A stretch of 64,000 nt of DNA from Annona cherimola (taxonomy: Eukaryota > Streptophyta > Magnoliopsida > Magnoliales > Annonaceae). Shown one piece after another: positions 47,509 to 58,834 of the stretch (the stretch's first letter is position 1; each line of letters opens with the position of its first letter). Both the position numbers and the translations under genes were made by a program. The stretch lies in contig CM059971.1 of assembly GCA_030490835.1 (NCBI GenBank), positions 47,602,012-47,666,011 on the forward strand. Reading direction: 5' to 3'. Below the pieces are notes generated by a model. It worked only from the letters and a program-made list of their open reading frames with translations. It had not been told where the DNA came from and did no database searches.

Positions 47509-49777
47509 GCGGGTCTTGTCAAATATTTATCCTATTAAATACGGTCATGTAAAAGTTCATATAACAACTCATGTTCTCATAATTTCAATCTCATACATTT
47601 CTAAGTCATTTCACCTCATTCATTATATACAAACATGCTGTTCAGCGACATTTCATCTTTTACTTAAATCAGATGTCACTACATGTATTTTTACAACCAT
47701 TTCACATAAATTTCATAACATGAGTTTTTCCATGGATTCCTTAAGCCGGTACTAGCTCCTTCGCCATGTCCTATCCTTCACCTGTCTTTGGGTTTGTAAA
47801 ATAAAATCGTGAGTCGAAACTCAATAAGCAAGCTATTTGCATTTTACAAGCAAATCATTTCAGGCAACACTTTGCATTTAAAATCAACTTGGAAAGCAAC
47901 TTTTACCTTGTCTAAAGGCATATCTTAAAACATAAAATCCTGTACTCATCACAGGTTCCATATGCAATATGCCATATGAAAACATGAATATGTAAACCAT
48001 TTCTCCCTTAGGATGGAAGCTAGCTAGGCGACCATCCGTCACGTTAACTCCCATTCCGGAGAGGGCGCCGCCGGCCTTGGGCCTGTTCTAAGCGACTTGG
48101 CCATACCAAGGGGGGACAATCAGTCCGCTTATACCCTTCAAGTGGACCTAGTATCCTATGCACATGAACTATTGCATAAACTCATCTTTAATATGCTAGC
48201 ATGATTTCTCAATCAGAAACATGGAATCACATCATTTTTCCATAGCATTTATCAAAGAAAGATTTCATAAGATTGCATTTAAGGTAAAATATCATTTCAA
48301 CACCATTTTGCTAAGGGATGGCCATCCTTAAATACATTAGAAATAATTTTCATAGTTTCATCAACAAGTTAAAGAAAAAATTGTATTTATGGAAATAATT
48401 TAGAAAAGCAAAAATCCTTTAGAAAATTTGCTTGCTTACCTGAATTCCTTAGCTTTCCGTCACCACCTTTCCTTTGCCCTTGCCTATATGAGAATAATAT
48501 GATTTTTTATATATTTCTTTTTCTCATACTTCATTTAGTTTTCCAACCCATTCCATATACATACATCATTTATTTGACTTCATAAGTCATCATACACATA
48601 TATAGCTCATTTTGCCTTTATACACATTTCTACGGCTACCGTATAACATAGCACATACACATAACCCTAAAATTAGGGTATTCATTTCAATCTCATAAAA
48701 TTCATTCCATAAACATCATACATAGCTTTATTAAGCTTACTTTGCCAATTTTTTCTATTTTTCCACAATACACCCATCGGGGCTTGCTTAAGCACATGTT
48801 ATTGCCTTAGGCTTCCTTAAACAATTTCATATTTGAAATAAATCATCATACACTCCAAAAAGATGTATAATCATGGAATTCATTTCATTTTCATGCATTT
48901 TTTCATAAAATCATTTTCATAAGTCATCCATCACCCATTTACTTTTACCCCTTCACATAAGCTCATTTAGCACATAATCATAATGCATTTCATAAAATTT
49001 GCTAACTCAGAAATTTAATCCATTTTTTAGGGGTTTAATTGCCCTTAATTACCACTGCATTCAAGGTATTTCTATGGGATTTAAATCCATTCAACCTAGG
49101 TTTCCAAAACAGCAAGTTTGGAACCCGTTTTTCATCCGTTTTACGTGTCTTTCGACACATAACCCTATGCAGTCATATAATTCCGAATTTCCAGCATTTA
49201 AATCTATTTTTCCTAATCCATGTTTAGGGATTAAACACATATATAATATTCATGCATTATCATTCTCAAAACAGCAAGTTACCCATACGTTTTGAGTCCC
49301 GTTTCACGTCGGTTTGACGTTCTTTCATAAAATTTATAAAAATCAGATTTAGGGTTTATTTCTCCCAAATCTTTTTGGGAAACCATAATACCTTAAACCT
49401 AGGGTATTTTACCCTACATAACACGCTTAAAACATGCAAACCCATTTACATAGCATTTTTAACCCAAAAACTAAGAAATTAGGTCAAAATCCATGCTTTG
49501 CATTTCATAACTTCAAAAATTCATCACATAAACATAACTCATCATATATTTTGCATGAATAAATTATTTATACCCTAATCACATCATCATACCAAAATAG
49601 AAACTTGTCTTGGAGGTTTAGGGTTTATCAACTTGGATTTTCCACTTAATACACATGCATAACTCCACTTTCATCAATCTTAACTTGAAAATTCATACAT
49701 AGAACTTAATATCGATTCCATATTCATGAAAAGACATATTAAAACACCACTTTATAGATCCCTTCATCATCCTTTTC

Positions 49778-51542
49778 TGTGAGGACCAGGTATTTTTATT
49801 CTATTTTTATTATAACTTTTCTCTATTTATAAGGTAACTTATGAACATGCTAGTAAGAATTTTACGATATTAATGGATACATAACATACATGGACACGAC
49901 ATTTAGGAGATGTATAGTGCATATGTGCATGTATGATTAGCGTTCCATTGATGGCACTACGACTATTGTTTCCTTCGCAGAGTAGGTACGGGGTTCGACC
50001 TGCCCGGTCAGGTCGCGGGGGTCAAGGGGGAGACGCCCCTTGCGGGGGTGCAGGGGGCAGCGCCCCTGAAGAAAATTTTAATTATTTAAGTCGTAGGAGT
50101 GGAAGAGTAAATTACCAAATGCGATTAGACCCGACTCATGCTCCGACCCGTCCTGGACCCGATCCCGACCCGATGGGGGTTCGATATGAAGCGAAGCCCG
50201 CGCGTTAGACTCCATCTTCTCACCTCACGCCCGACTGTTTTTCTTCTTCTTCTCTTCCCGATCTCTGCGTCTTCTCTTCTTTCTCTTCTACTCAGTACGA
50301 TCTAGCAATAGATCTCTTCGAGAAAACCCTACTGACTGCCTCGAAGGTGATCGATTTGAATCAAGGAAGCTCCAAATCTCTGCAAGCTAAGCCTAGGGTC
50401 GCTGTTTTGGGGAAAATCACGATCGAGGTAAGTAGATGTCGCCCTTTCTCGATTTAGTGATGAAATTTTATGTTGAACACGACATGAGGCTAGAGGAAAT
50501 ATGTAGAGCTTGACGACTCTATGGTATTAGGAAATGGGTTCGTAACAGTTAGGGTTTATGGGAAATTTACTTTGAATGTGCGATTTTTATGATGTGAAAG
50601 ATTTCCTAGAAGTTCTTATATTGTTGAAATGTGACGTGAATTGATTTGCCCCAAAAGAGAATACGAATCGAAGGTTATTTCATTTCGCGCCTATCATGTG
50701 TTTGATAAAATGCTTGTGTGACAGATCTATGTGTTGTATCTGAATTGTGTTGATGTTGTATGTGTGGTTTGCGATGTGTTTCATTGTCTGTTATGTATGA
50801 TGCGTTATCTCAAATAGTTGGTTGTAAGGGTTGTTCATGGCCCCTGATTGACATGAGGAGAGGGTTGTTCATGGCCCTTGATGGACATGAGTAGATGATT
50901 GGTTGTGTTGGTCAATTTGTGTGTATGGTTATATGTATACGATCTTGGGAGTGGGTATTGGACCCATGTGTATTAGCTTCATCACTGTATGAGTATCCAT
51001 CATTATGCTTATTTGCACTTTGTGCTAACCACTATCTACTTACTGGGTCTATTTAGACTCATATCATTGTTATTGTGGTTTTAGATCGCAGGCCAGAAGG
51101 AGAACTTAAGGATGGGACAAGTTGAAGATCAAACATGAGAGACCCTAGCACAATATGTTGATTCCAGTTCTTTTAGACTTGTGCTCTTTTGATAATCATA
51201 TATGTAGACAATTACTTAGGCGGATTCATTTTGACAACTTTAATGTATTTGATATTTCAGATTGGATTATAATCCTTGTTGATGCACATATGCATGGCTA
51301 TTATATCTGTTTGTTGTGTAAGGAAAATATGTAATGATTTCCTTCTATAAAAATGTTCTTATTATATGAAGATGCAAGTATATAAATAGGATTGAATGTT
51401 ACAGATGGAAATGTAATGATTATCAGGTCATGTATTCCATATGATCCCTTGTATGTTATGGGGAGATGCTGCCGAATTTTTCTATGATTGTGTAGCGCCG
51501 TTGATTAGTTATTGAGTATTTTTTTATGAATGGGGCGTTACA
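49778..51542 (+). mobile_element. F-type solo LTR F2 (1765 bp)
   Basis: Starts TGTGAGGACC, ends GGGGCGTTACA, target duplication TTTTC (49773-49777, 51543-51547) in B2. It is the same family as F1, in the opposite orientation. It carries an extra G/C-rich segment (AGGGGGAGACGCCCC near 50025) absent from F1, which accounts for most of the length difference. A GAGGTAAGTAGATG donor-like site lies near 50427. The apparent frame at 49933-50208 is a GC-rich artefact. Confidence 0.93.
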
Positions 51543-54157
51543 TTTTCATTTTCAAGTTTTGAGTTTAAGAACTCATGTTAAACAACTTAAAACCAATCAC
51601 ATACTTACTTGATTTTGAGTCAACTCAGCCTCAATTCTTTGAGATGCTTTTCTTTTCAATTTCTCCTTCTTTTTCCCTTGATTTTCCTCCTCTTTTGCTG
51701 GAAGATTTTGGATGTGAGCTGCTGGGTTGGCTTGGACGTTTTCAGCACTTAAGAATTTTTCCAAAAATCCCTCTCATTTCAACATGCATGGGCTATATAT
51801 ATTGCTGGATTTTTTTCCAGCTGTGGGGCCCACTTGGTGCTGCAATTCCACACTCATTAAATGCTCCCTTATCTACCATATGAGCTGGGTAAATTTCATC
51901 CAAGTAAAATCTGATTTTACCATTTATAAAAATCACAAAATTGCATTGCATCATGACCGTTCCAAGCTGCTCCCAATTCACGTCCAGCTGCTGCCCATTT
52001 TCCATTCATTTTTCCATTTTTTTATTCAAAAATGTGGGTAATTTATACCTCTAATTAACCTTTAATTTATGTATTAATTTGGTGTTAAATAAATTTAACA
52101 AAACTGCAGCAACTTAACACATAAAATCACATTTTCCATCACCACAAGCTATCCACGTTTTCAGCTGTGTATACCTGCCTTTTTCCATTTTTTAATTGCT
52201 AAAAATCTCCATTATTGTATGCACATACCATGTACTTGCATCCCAACAACTTATATGCATTTTTTTAAAAATTAAAAAATCAAATTTATACACCAAACAG
52301 CCCTTGGACGTCCCCCTCTTTGCCACCTTGGCTATATTCTTATAGCTACATCATGAAGGGCATTAAATGGATTGATAATTCTTATATTTATGCATTTCAT
52401 ATATTTGCATAAAATCCATAATGAACAGCCTGCAATTTGCCACCTCAAATTCCATTTCCATCATGCCTTAACACTTGGTACTCTAGCATTAATGACATGT
52501 TACTTTTGTGGAGCATAAATCAACCATGCCCACCTTTTTCAATGCAGGCATTTTTTCAACATTTCATGCTTAATCCAAGCCATTCAAAATAAACATCTCA
52601 CCATTTCATTTAACCGTTTCGAATTTCATCTCAATCCGAGTTTCCTAGCTCCCATTATGGCCGTTTAAAATTAATGGTTGAAATTGATATATGATCAATA
52701 AATCATAATTCTCATTTCATCAAGAATTTTCATAATCCATTTATTCCATAATACCAAGCCCAATATCATAAATTTTTATTTCAAATTTCACTTGAATCCG
52801 CCTTACAGGCGTTGAGTTATGAATTTTTCAATATTTTTCCATTAAACTTGCAATTTCCATAATAATTTCCATAATTCATTTTAAATAATGAAAAATGATT
52901 TTTCATGGTATATTTGCACATTTAAATCACAAATTATTTATTCTAAACCCATTGTCTCATTTTAGCTCAAAATGATTAATCCCATCATTATCGCTAATTC
53001 AAAACCCTAATTGCAATAATTAGCAAAAATCATAAAATACCTTCATAATTCCATAATTCACAAATGAACATCATATACATGATTGATGCATACACATGGG
53101 TTCTACATGGGTTAGGGTTTCACATGTCCGCTCAAGCCTTCAAGCGGCAACGGACGCGCTCCAGAAAAGGAACCTGATTCCGAGGAGGGGAATCAAGATA
53201 GACGAATTTTCCAACGCTCTGCTCATCAACTTGAATGCCCGAGGCTGGCAGAATTTTTTGGCGCAACCCCAGCCTGCTATCACCCCTATGGTCAAGGAGT
53301 TTTATGCTAACGCTGTGGAGCATGAGTAGGGGCGAGTGAAGGTCAGGGGCAAGATCGTCCCATTCCATGCGGAGGCGATCAACTCGTATTATGGGATGGC
53401 TTCTTTCGATCACCCAGACGAGTATGAGGCGTTCTTAACGGGTGAAGACAGAGACACCAGCTCTATCACTAGGCAGTTTTGCCAGAAGCCACCTGTCTGG
53501 AAGTCGACGGGCGGGCAGCTAACCTCCTTCAAGCGAAGCGACATGCTTTTTCACGGGAGGATGCTCTTCCACTTCATCTCGGCCCGGATGATGTCGTCAA
53601 CCCATGTCAGTGAGGTGACGATGGATAGGGCATTGCTACTCCATGCCATTTACAGCGGCATGACAATCGACGTCGGGAGGCTTATCTACCAGTAGATCTG
53701 TGCTTGCGCGACTGCACCCCGGGGTAGCTACTACTTCCCATCACTTATCACCGGGCTCTGCAAGCGGGCCGGTGTCCGATGGGAGCAAACAGAGGAGGTC
53801 CTGAACTGTCAAGCGATTATCGACGACCTCTCCTATCGCACTCAGCCCTGAGTTCGCACTGCCACGACACGGCCCAGAGCAGCTCCACCAACGGGCCCCT
53901 CCTCACAGCCGCTATCCACGGGCGAGTGGCTAACCAACCTGGAGAACTTGGTTGAGGCCCAAGCCAGGTACAGGCGTCAGCATGTCAGGGCGATGGAGGC
54001 CTACCTACGGCGAATTGCGGAGGACCTCCAGATCGACGTCTCCACCCTCCCGCCTTTCCCATCGACGCCATCAGAGGTCCGAGCCTGTTTCGGACAGCCA
54101 TCCCAGCCCCAGCCAGATGATAGCGAAGACGAGGATGCCACGGAGTCTGATTCTTGA

Positions 54158-55269
54158 TGGAGTCCCAATCCTTTCATTTCGTTTTTATTTTTGCTTTATT
54201 AGGTCATTGTATTTCCTTTATTAGGTAATTTTAGGTCATCATGCATTGAGGACAATGCATATATCAAGTTTGGGGGGTGTATAAAATTTTTCATGTTTTA
54301 TTTTATGTTGCATGTTATGTCAATTCCAGCTAATGAAAGTTATCTTTGTTCAATCCATCTTATTGAAAATGTGCAGGGTTGTGATTAATATCGACTTGAA
54401 ATTGAATTCATGAAAGAATGGGCAATTCAGATTAAAAACCAAGTATAAAAGCAAATTGAAATTGACATATGAAAGAATTAAAACAGATTTCATAATACAT
54501 TGTTCTAATTGAATTACATGTATATCTTCTAGACTGAAATGATGAGAATTGAATTCAATAAATGCTGACCAAGTACTTTAATGAGTCCAGAAATGGTATT
54601 ATTTCACAGAAATCACACAAGCATGTTCAGTACCCCTAACAAGGCATTAGAAAAATAAAAAGGGGGTGGTTGACCCGAGCCGAGTAACCGGGACTTGGCA
54701 TCAACAAATGACAAGGTTCGCGTAAAAAAAAGCAAAGGACAATCACAGTAATAACACTTTAAAATCAAAATTCTCCCCAGATACTCTGAAATATGGTGAG
54801 GGGAGCCAAAAAAACAAACAAATATATCTCCAAATATCCTAAAATATGGTGAGGAGAATTTTTGTAATAAGTTTGGGGGGAAAAAGAATGTGCAGTTGGT
54901 AGAAATTGAATCAAGTGACTTATTATTATTTTTTGTGACCAGTTAGTTTAGCTTAAACCTTGGTTTGCCTGCTTTCATTGACTTTCTAACAAGTTTTTTG
55001 ATCAAGTGGAAGTTAACATGTTGAATTATGATCATGTATTAGAAACGTTTGGCACCCACATGAGACTCAGTTTGAGAATGAAAATAGATGCCTTGTTTGT
55101 ATAATGGAGGATTTTTCAAGTTAGATTAATCTTGACCTTGTGAAATAGATAAGTGGATTGATCAAAGCATAACAGGAAGCAAACGGAGTTGGCAGAGTCT
55201 GCACTCACTCATTCATTCATTCATTCATTTATTATATTTGCATGTGTTGCTCGAGGACTAGCAACATTT
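54158..55269 (+). other. Athila 3' untranslated region
   Basis: About 1.1 kb of non-coding sequence with typical Athila marks: TTGAGGACAATGCATATATC then AAGTTTGGGGGG at 54246-54275, a GAGCCGAGTAACCGGGAC stretch near 54677, and two related units ending AATATGGTGAGGGGAG (54791) and AATATGGTGAGGAGAA (54843), each preceded by a CTCC motif that can pair with the GGAG. (ATTC)n lies near 55209. No ORF. Confidence 0.75.
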
Positions 55270-55281
55270 AAGTTTGGGGTG
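55270..55281 (+). promoter_or_regulatory. Polypurine tract region of the Athila element
   Basis: AAGTTTGGGGTG lies directly before the 3' LTR TG, the usual Athila plus-strand primer site. The G run is interrupted by T. Confidence 0.7.
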
Positions 55282-56801
55282 TGATAACTCGTAAATATAC
55301 GAGTTATCATGGCCCATTTCAGACTTTATTTGTGCGTTAGTCCGAAAGATTAGGCTTAGTTTGCATTCGTGTAGTTTAATTTCCACTCACTTTGTATTTT
55401 AGGAGCATTATTTAGTTTTTGTGCATTTTCAGCATTAATTAAGCATTTTTAGTCCATTTACTTAGTTTTTTCATCTTTTACAGGAAGGACGAGACATATG
55501 AAGGCATGCGAGCGAGTGAAATGCAGATAGAGACCAAGTCACAAGGCAGGTGTATAGCGCCTAGGCGCCACCCTACATGCCCTTGCCATGACTCCAGCAC
55601 AATTCAGCAAACACATAACTTCCAGTGAGTTGGCGCCTAGGCGCCAGACAGGGGCGACCATGCGCCACCTTACCAACATGTAGATCAGCCTAGCAGGATT
55701 TTTGAAGCCACAAGTCACAACTGCTTCCAGGGAGTTTGTGCCTATGCGCCAATACGCATCCGTATGCGCAATTTTCAGTGCGTAGGCTACACAATTGAAC
55801 TCTATAAATAGATCCTAAAGGTTTGCGCGCGAGGTGGAGGAGAGCAGAGAGCGGAGGAACAAACTACACAGCAAAAGAAAGACGAAATCGCGATCAAAGT
55901 ATAGATTGAAAGAGGGATTCAACTCCGTTAGTGGAAGCCGCCGGAAAAACAGTTTTCTCTTATTCTTTCTATTTTTCTTTCTCTGTTTTTTCTAGATATT
56001 TACAATATGGATGTAAAGGATTTATTGACCATGTCTATGGACTAAACTCCCTTTAGATGGATTGTTAGGATGAATTGAATTCTAAACTATATTGTCTTGG
56101 TTCTTTATAATTCAGGAATGAATATTTGATATTATATATGATTGTGTATGATTTACCTTTGCATGTGCAGTTTTAATGCTTTTTACAAGATTAGCTACCT
56201 TGTAAGATGATTTCATTGCTTGATTTATCATTGGAAGAGGAAAATCTCTGCTAGATTCATGTGCAAGGCATAGATTTTCTCTTTGTTAAGGGAAGTTGTT
56301 TAACGGATAGGAATATACCGTTAAACCCTGTGTAGTCGCTAAACAGGTTATGAACCTATCAATTTCACTTATTTAACGGCATGGGAACATAGCAATTAAG
56401 TAGGTTGTAATTAGCTTTATATAGTGTTGGAAGATATATATATAGAGATTATTGAACTTGGGCTAATAAATCCATGCACAATCCAATGAAAAAGAACCAA
56501 TGTGATATAGTTTAGATTTAAGGATTCCGAGTTATCCATCAGCCATCCCTGATTAGTAACCCCGTTTATAATATCCCACAGTTCCGTGCACTTTACTCTG
56601 ATTTTTTTTATTGCAGTCGTTAGCTTTAGTTTAAATCATAAACTCAGAACTCTCTGTCCATCGAAAGCAATTAAACTCATTAATAAATCCGGTTAACAAT
56701 TCCTCGTGGGAACGATGCTTTACTTACTCTTTATTACTTGACACGGCACGTATACTTGTGTAAATAGCGAGCATTTTAATTGACATATACGTAGCTCGTT
56801 A
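55282..56801 (+). mobile_element. Athila 3' LTR (1520 bp)
   Basis: Starts TGATAACTCGTA and ends AGCTCGTTA (CA decayed to TA), followed by CTTAC. The first 28 nt are a perfect 12-bp inverted repeat around AATA, missing from the 5' LTR. GCGCCTAGGCGC lies near 55557; TATAAATAG is at 55803. Confidence 0.94.
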
Positions 56802-58834
56802 CTTACTCATAAGCAAATTTCTCACTTCCATTAACATAAAGCATTGCCAACCCATGGCAATACTAATGATAAATTTTTTATCTTAAAAACATGTTGCTTG
56901 CTTTCTATGAAGTAAACCTTGAGGTTTTTCCTTAAAGTCATCCTTTTCCAAAACTTAAGGCTTTTTATTTAAGCCGTCATTTTCAAAACTTGTGGCTTTC
57001 CATTAAAGCCATCATTTTTAAAACTCATGCTTGCCCATTCGACAAAATATAATCAACATCACATAACAAGAAAACAGTAATTTTAGAGAGTTCGCTTGCT
57101 TACCTGAGATTGCCATAATCCCTTTCTTCCATTCTTTTCCTTGCCTTTGCCTAAATAAATGAAAATAATATTTCATTTATTTGCATCATCTTCAAATACT
57201 TATATTCTTTAGGTTTTCCAACCTATATAAATTCATTTGGATTTGCATTACACTAACTTAACCCACTTGTCTTTCAAGTCGGGTGTTCATACATATCAAC
57301 ATAGCCTATACATATCAAATCATCCATTCATTCATTTTAATACCCTTATGCAGGGTAAACTTACATACATGTAATAATCCTTCATTAAATCATTATTTGG
57401 AGGTTCATTACCTCCATTTATCATTTTTATCATATTTTTCATTTTTCACACATCGGTGCTCATTATAAGCACCTAATTAACAACTTAGATGTCATATAAT
57501 AATCTCAAAATTTGAAATTATCATTATTTATCAAAACAGTAACCTAATCCACGTATTAATCACTTTTTCATGCATTTTTTAATTTTAACAACTCACTTAA
57601 TTCATATACCATTTATTCATACTTGTCTCTTCATATATGTCCATTTTACAACACATAGATCATGTGTTTCTTAAAATATTTCAACACAACAACTTGAGTC
57701 CTTAATCAACATGATTGAACCCCTTAATTAGCACATAATTTAGGGTTTAATTTTTGAATTTTAATCCATTCATCATAGGGTTCCAAAATAGCAACATTAG
57801 AACCCGTTTTTCATCATTTCAACGCCTATTTTGACACTTAATTCAAAATAGTTTTCTAATCACTTAATTCCAGAAATTAATCATGCTTTTCTTAACCCAA
57901 ATTTAGGGTATTAACACATATTTAATAATCCAAAATGCGTTTGCTTGTATACAGCAACTTCCATATGCATTTTGGATATCCTTTTTGCATCATTTTGGAC
58001 ATCCCCATTATGCCCCTACAAATCAGATTTAGGGCACTCATGTCAACCCACTTTGAACGTCCAACATGATCTAAATCTAGGGTACTTTACTCTCTTAATC
58101 ATCCATAAATTATTTGGGCACATTCATATATCATTTTTAACACAAAAATATGAAAATCGGGTCATTTATGTAACCCTACTTCATATCCTTTCTAAAATTT
58201 ATAAATTAAGCCCAAATCAACCTATGTAATCCATTAAATCATGAATCATCATGTAATAATAATTAAACACCAAAACAGCAACATCACATAGGGTTTAAGA
58301 AAATTTCAGTTATGATTTTCAACTCATAATCAAGGGGTCTACTTACATGTATTGGATCAAACTTGGACTCTATTTTTCCTAGCTTGGTTCCTCTTCTTTC
58401 TTCTCATTTTTCCTTCTTTTTTTCTCCTTTTTTTCTCCCTTTCATGCTGCTGGAATAAGGGACATGGAGAGCTGCTGGAAAATGGGTTTGCTCCTTTGAA
58501 AATTTTTCTCTTTTCTAACGCCTTAACCCTATGGACGTGCACACTTGTATATGCTAGATTTTCCAGCCTTGTGGGTCCCACTTGCCACATCATTTATCAT
58601 ATAATTAAAATATATTTATCTCCTATTGCTGACATGGAAAAATGTAGTCCATTTAAATTAGATAATTATCTTAAGAAAAATCATCAAAAATCCATATCAT
58701 TAATGGTTACAATCTGTCCACAAAATGCAACGTCCATTTCAGCAGCCCTTTGCACATTTTTTTCAACACCATTTTGACTTTAATTCATAGGTAATTAATC
58801 ACCCTAGGTAATAGCCTACTTAGGGGTCAAATTA
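56802..58834 (-). mobile_element. Giant LTR E, middle part
   Basis: Resumes E after the Athila element: CTTACTCATAAGC at 56802 continues 40232-40236. It carries the hairpin CATTGCCAACCCATGGCAAT near 56842, the GGCTTT hairpin array (about 56920-57020), CAGGTAAGCAAG (minus strand) near 57098, and a GTAAGT near 58346 with T-rich sequence beside it. The right end meets the TSD AATTA of LTR B3. Non-coding; the T-rich frame at 58352-58777 is low complexity. Confidence 0.82.

Larger units (their letters stand above)
45686..53124 (-). mobile_element. B-type solo LTR B2 (about 3.9 kb without its insertions)
   Basis: Left end TGTGGCACCCC, right end GGGTTTCACA, flanked by perfect TGTCC duplications (45681-45685, 53125-53129) inside the Athila 3' ORF. 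Pieces are 45686-45783, 47509-49777 and 51543-53124, separated by two F-type LTRs. On the minus strand it has the conserved 3' hairpin (45751-45776), the acceptor-like block near 47781-47830, the GC island near 48010-48110, CAGGTAAGCAAG near 48430, and GTAAGT near 51605. Non-coding. Confidence 0.93.
45611..54157 (+). pseudogene. Athila 3' ORF (plant-transposon-protein-like), split by LTR B2
   Basis: ATG at 45611 opens 25 codons (MASSSSVKRKKVQ...FDANRFVS) up to the B2 insertion at 45685. The gene resumes at 53130. A shift is needed within the first bases, then one frame runs to TGA at 54155-54157 with stops at 53327, 53693 and 53849. The downstream part contains QKRNLIPRRGI near 53160, GWQNFLAQP, VKEFYANAVEHE near 53294, VRGKIVPF near 53339, a long middle, and an acidic C-terminus. 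This is the style of the 3' ORF of Athila-like elements, often annotated as a putative plant transposon protein. Its role is not established; earlier literature called it env-like. GC content is higher than in the flanks. Inactive. Confidence 0.85.
40237..56801 (+). mobile_element. Athila-type Ty3/gypsy element, internally deleted
   Basis: LTRs 40237-41764 and 55282-56801 with target duplication CTTAC (40232-40236, 56802-56806). The internal region carries gag, protease and a 3' ORF, but reverse transcriptase, RNase H and integrase are missing between about 44170 and 44560. The lineage is supported by the decayed tRNA-Asp primer site, Gag and DLGAS protease sequences typical of Athila, the GGGAGGCAACCCA motif at 44609, and a 3' UTR with GAGGACAATGCATATATCAA followed by a G run. 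Removing nested LTR B2 leaves about 9.1 kb. Non-autonomous and inactive. Confidence 0.95.

Noticed and set aside
49933..50208. Gly/Pro/Arg-rich frame of 91 codons in F2
   Set aside because: GC-rich LTR sequence; the F1 copy does not keep the frame, and no domain is visible.
58352..58777. 141-codon Phe/Leu-rich frame resembling a membrane protein
   Set aside because: Driven by a T-rich tract in LTR E on the strand opposite to the LTR's own orientation; not kept in other copies.
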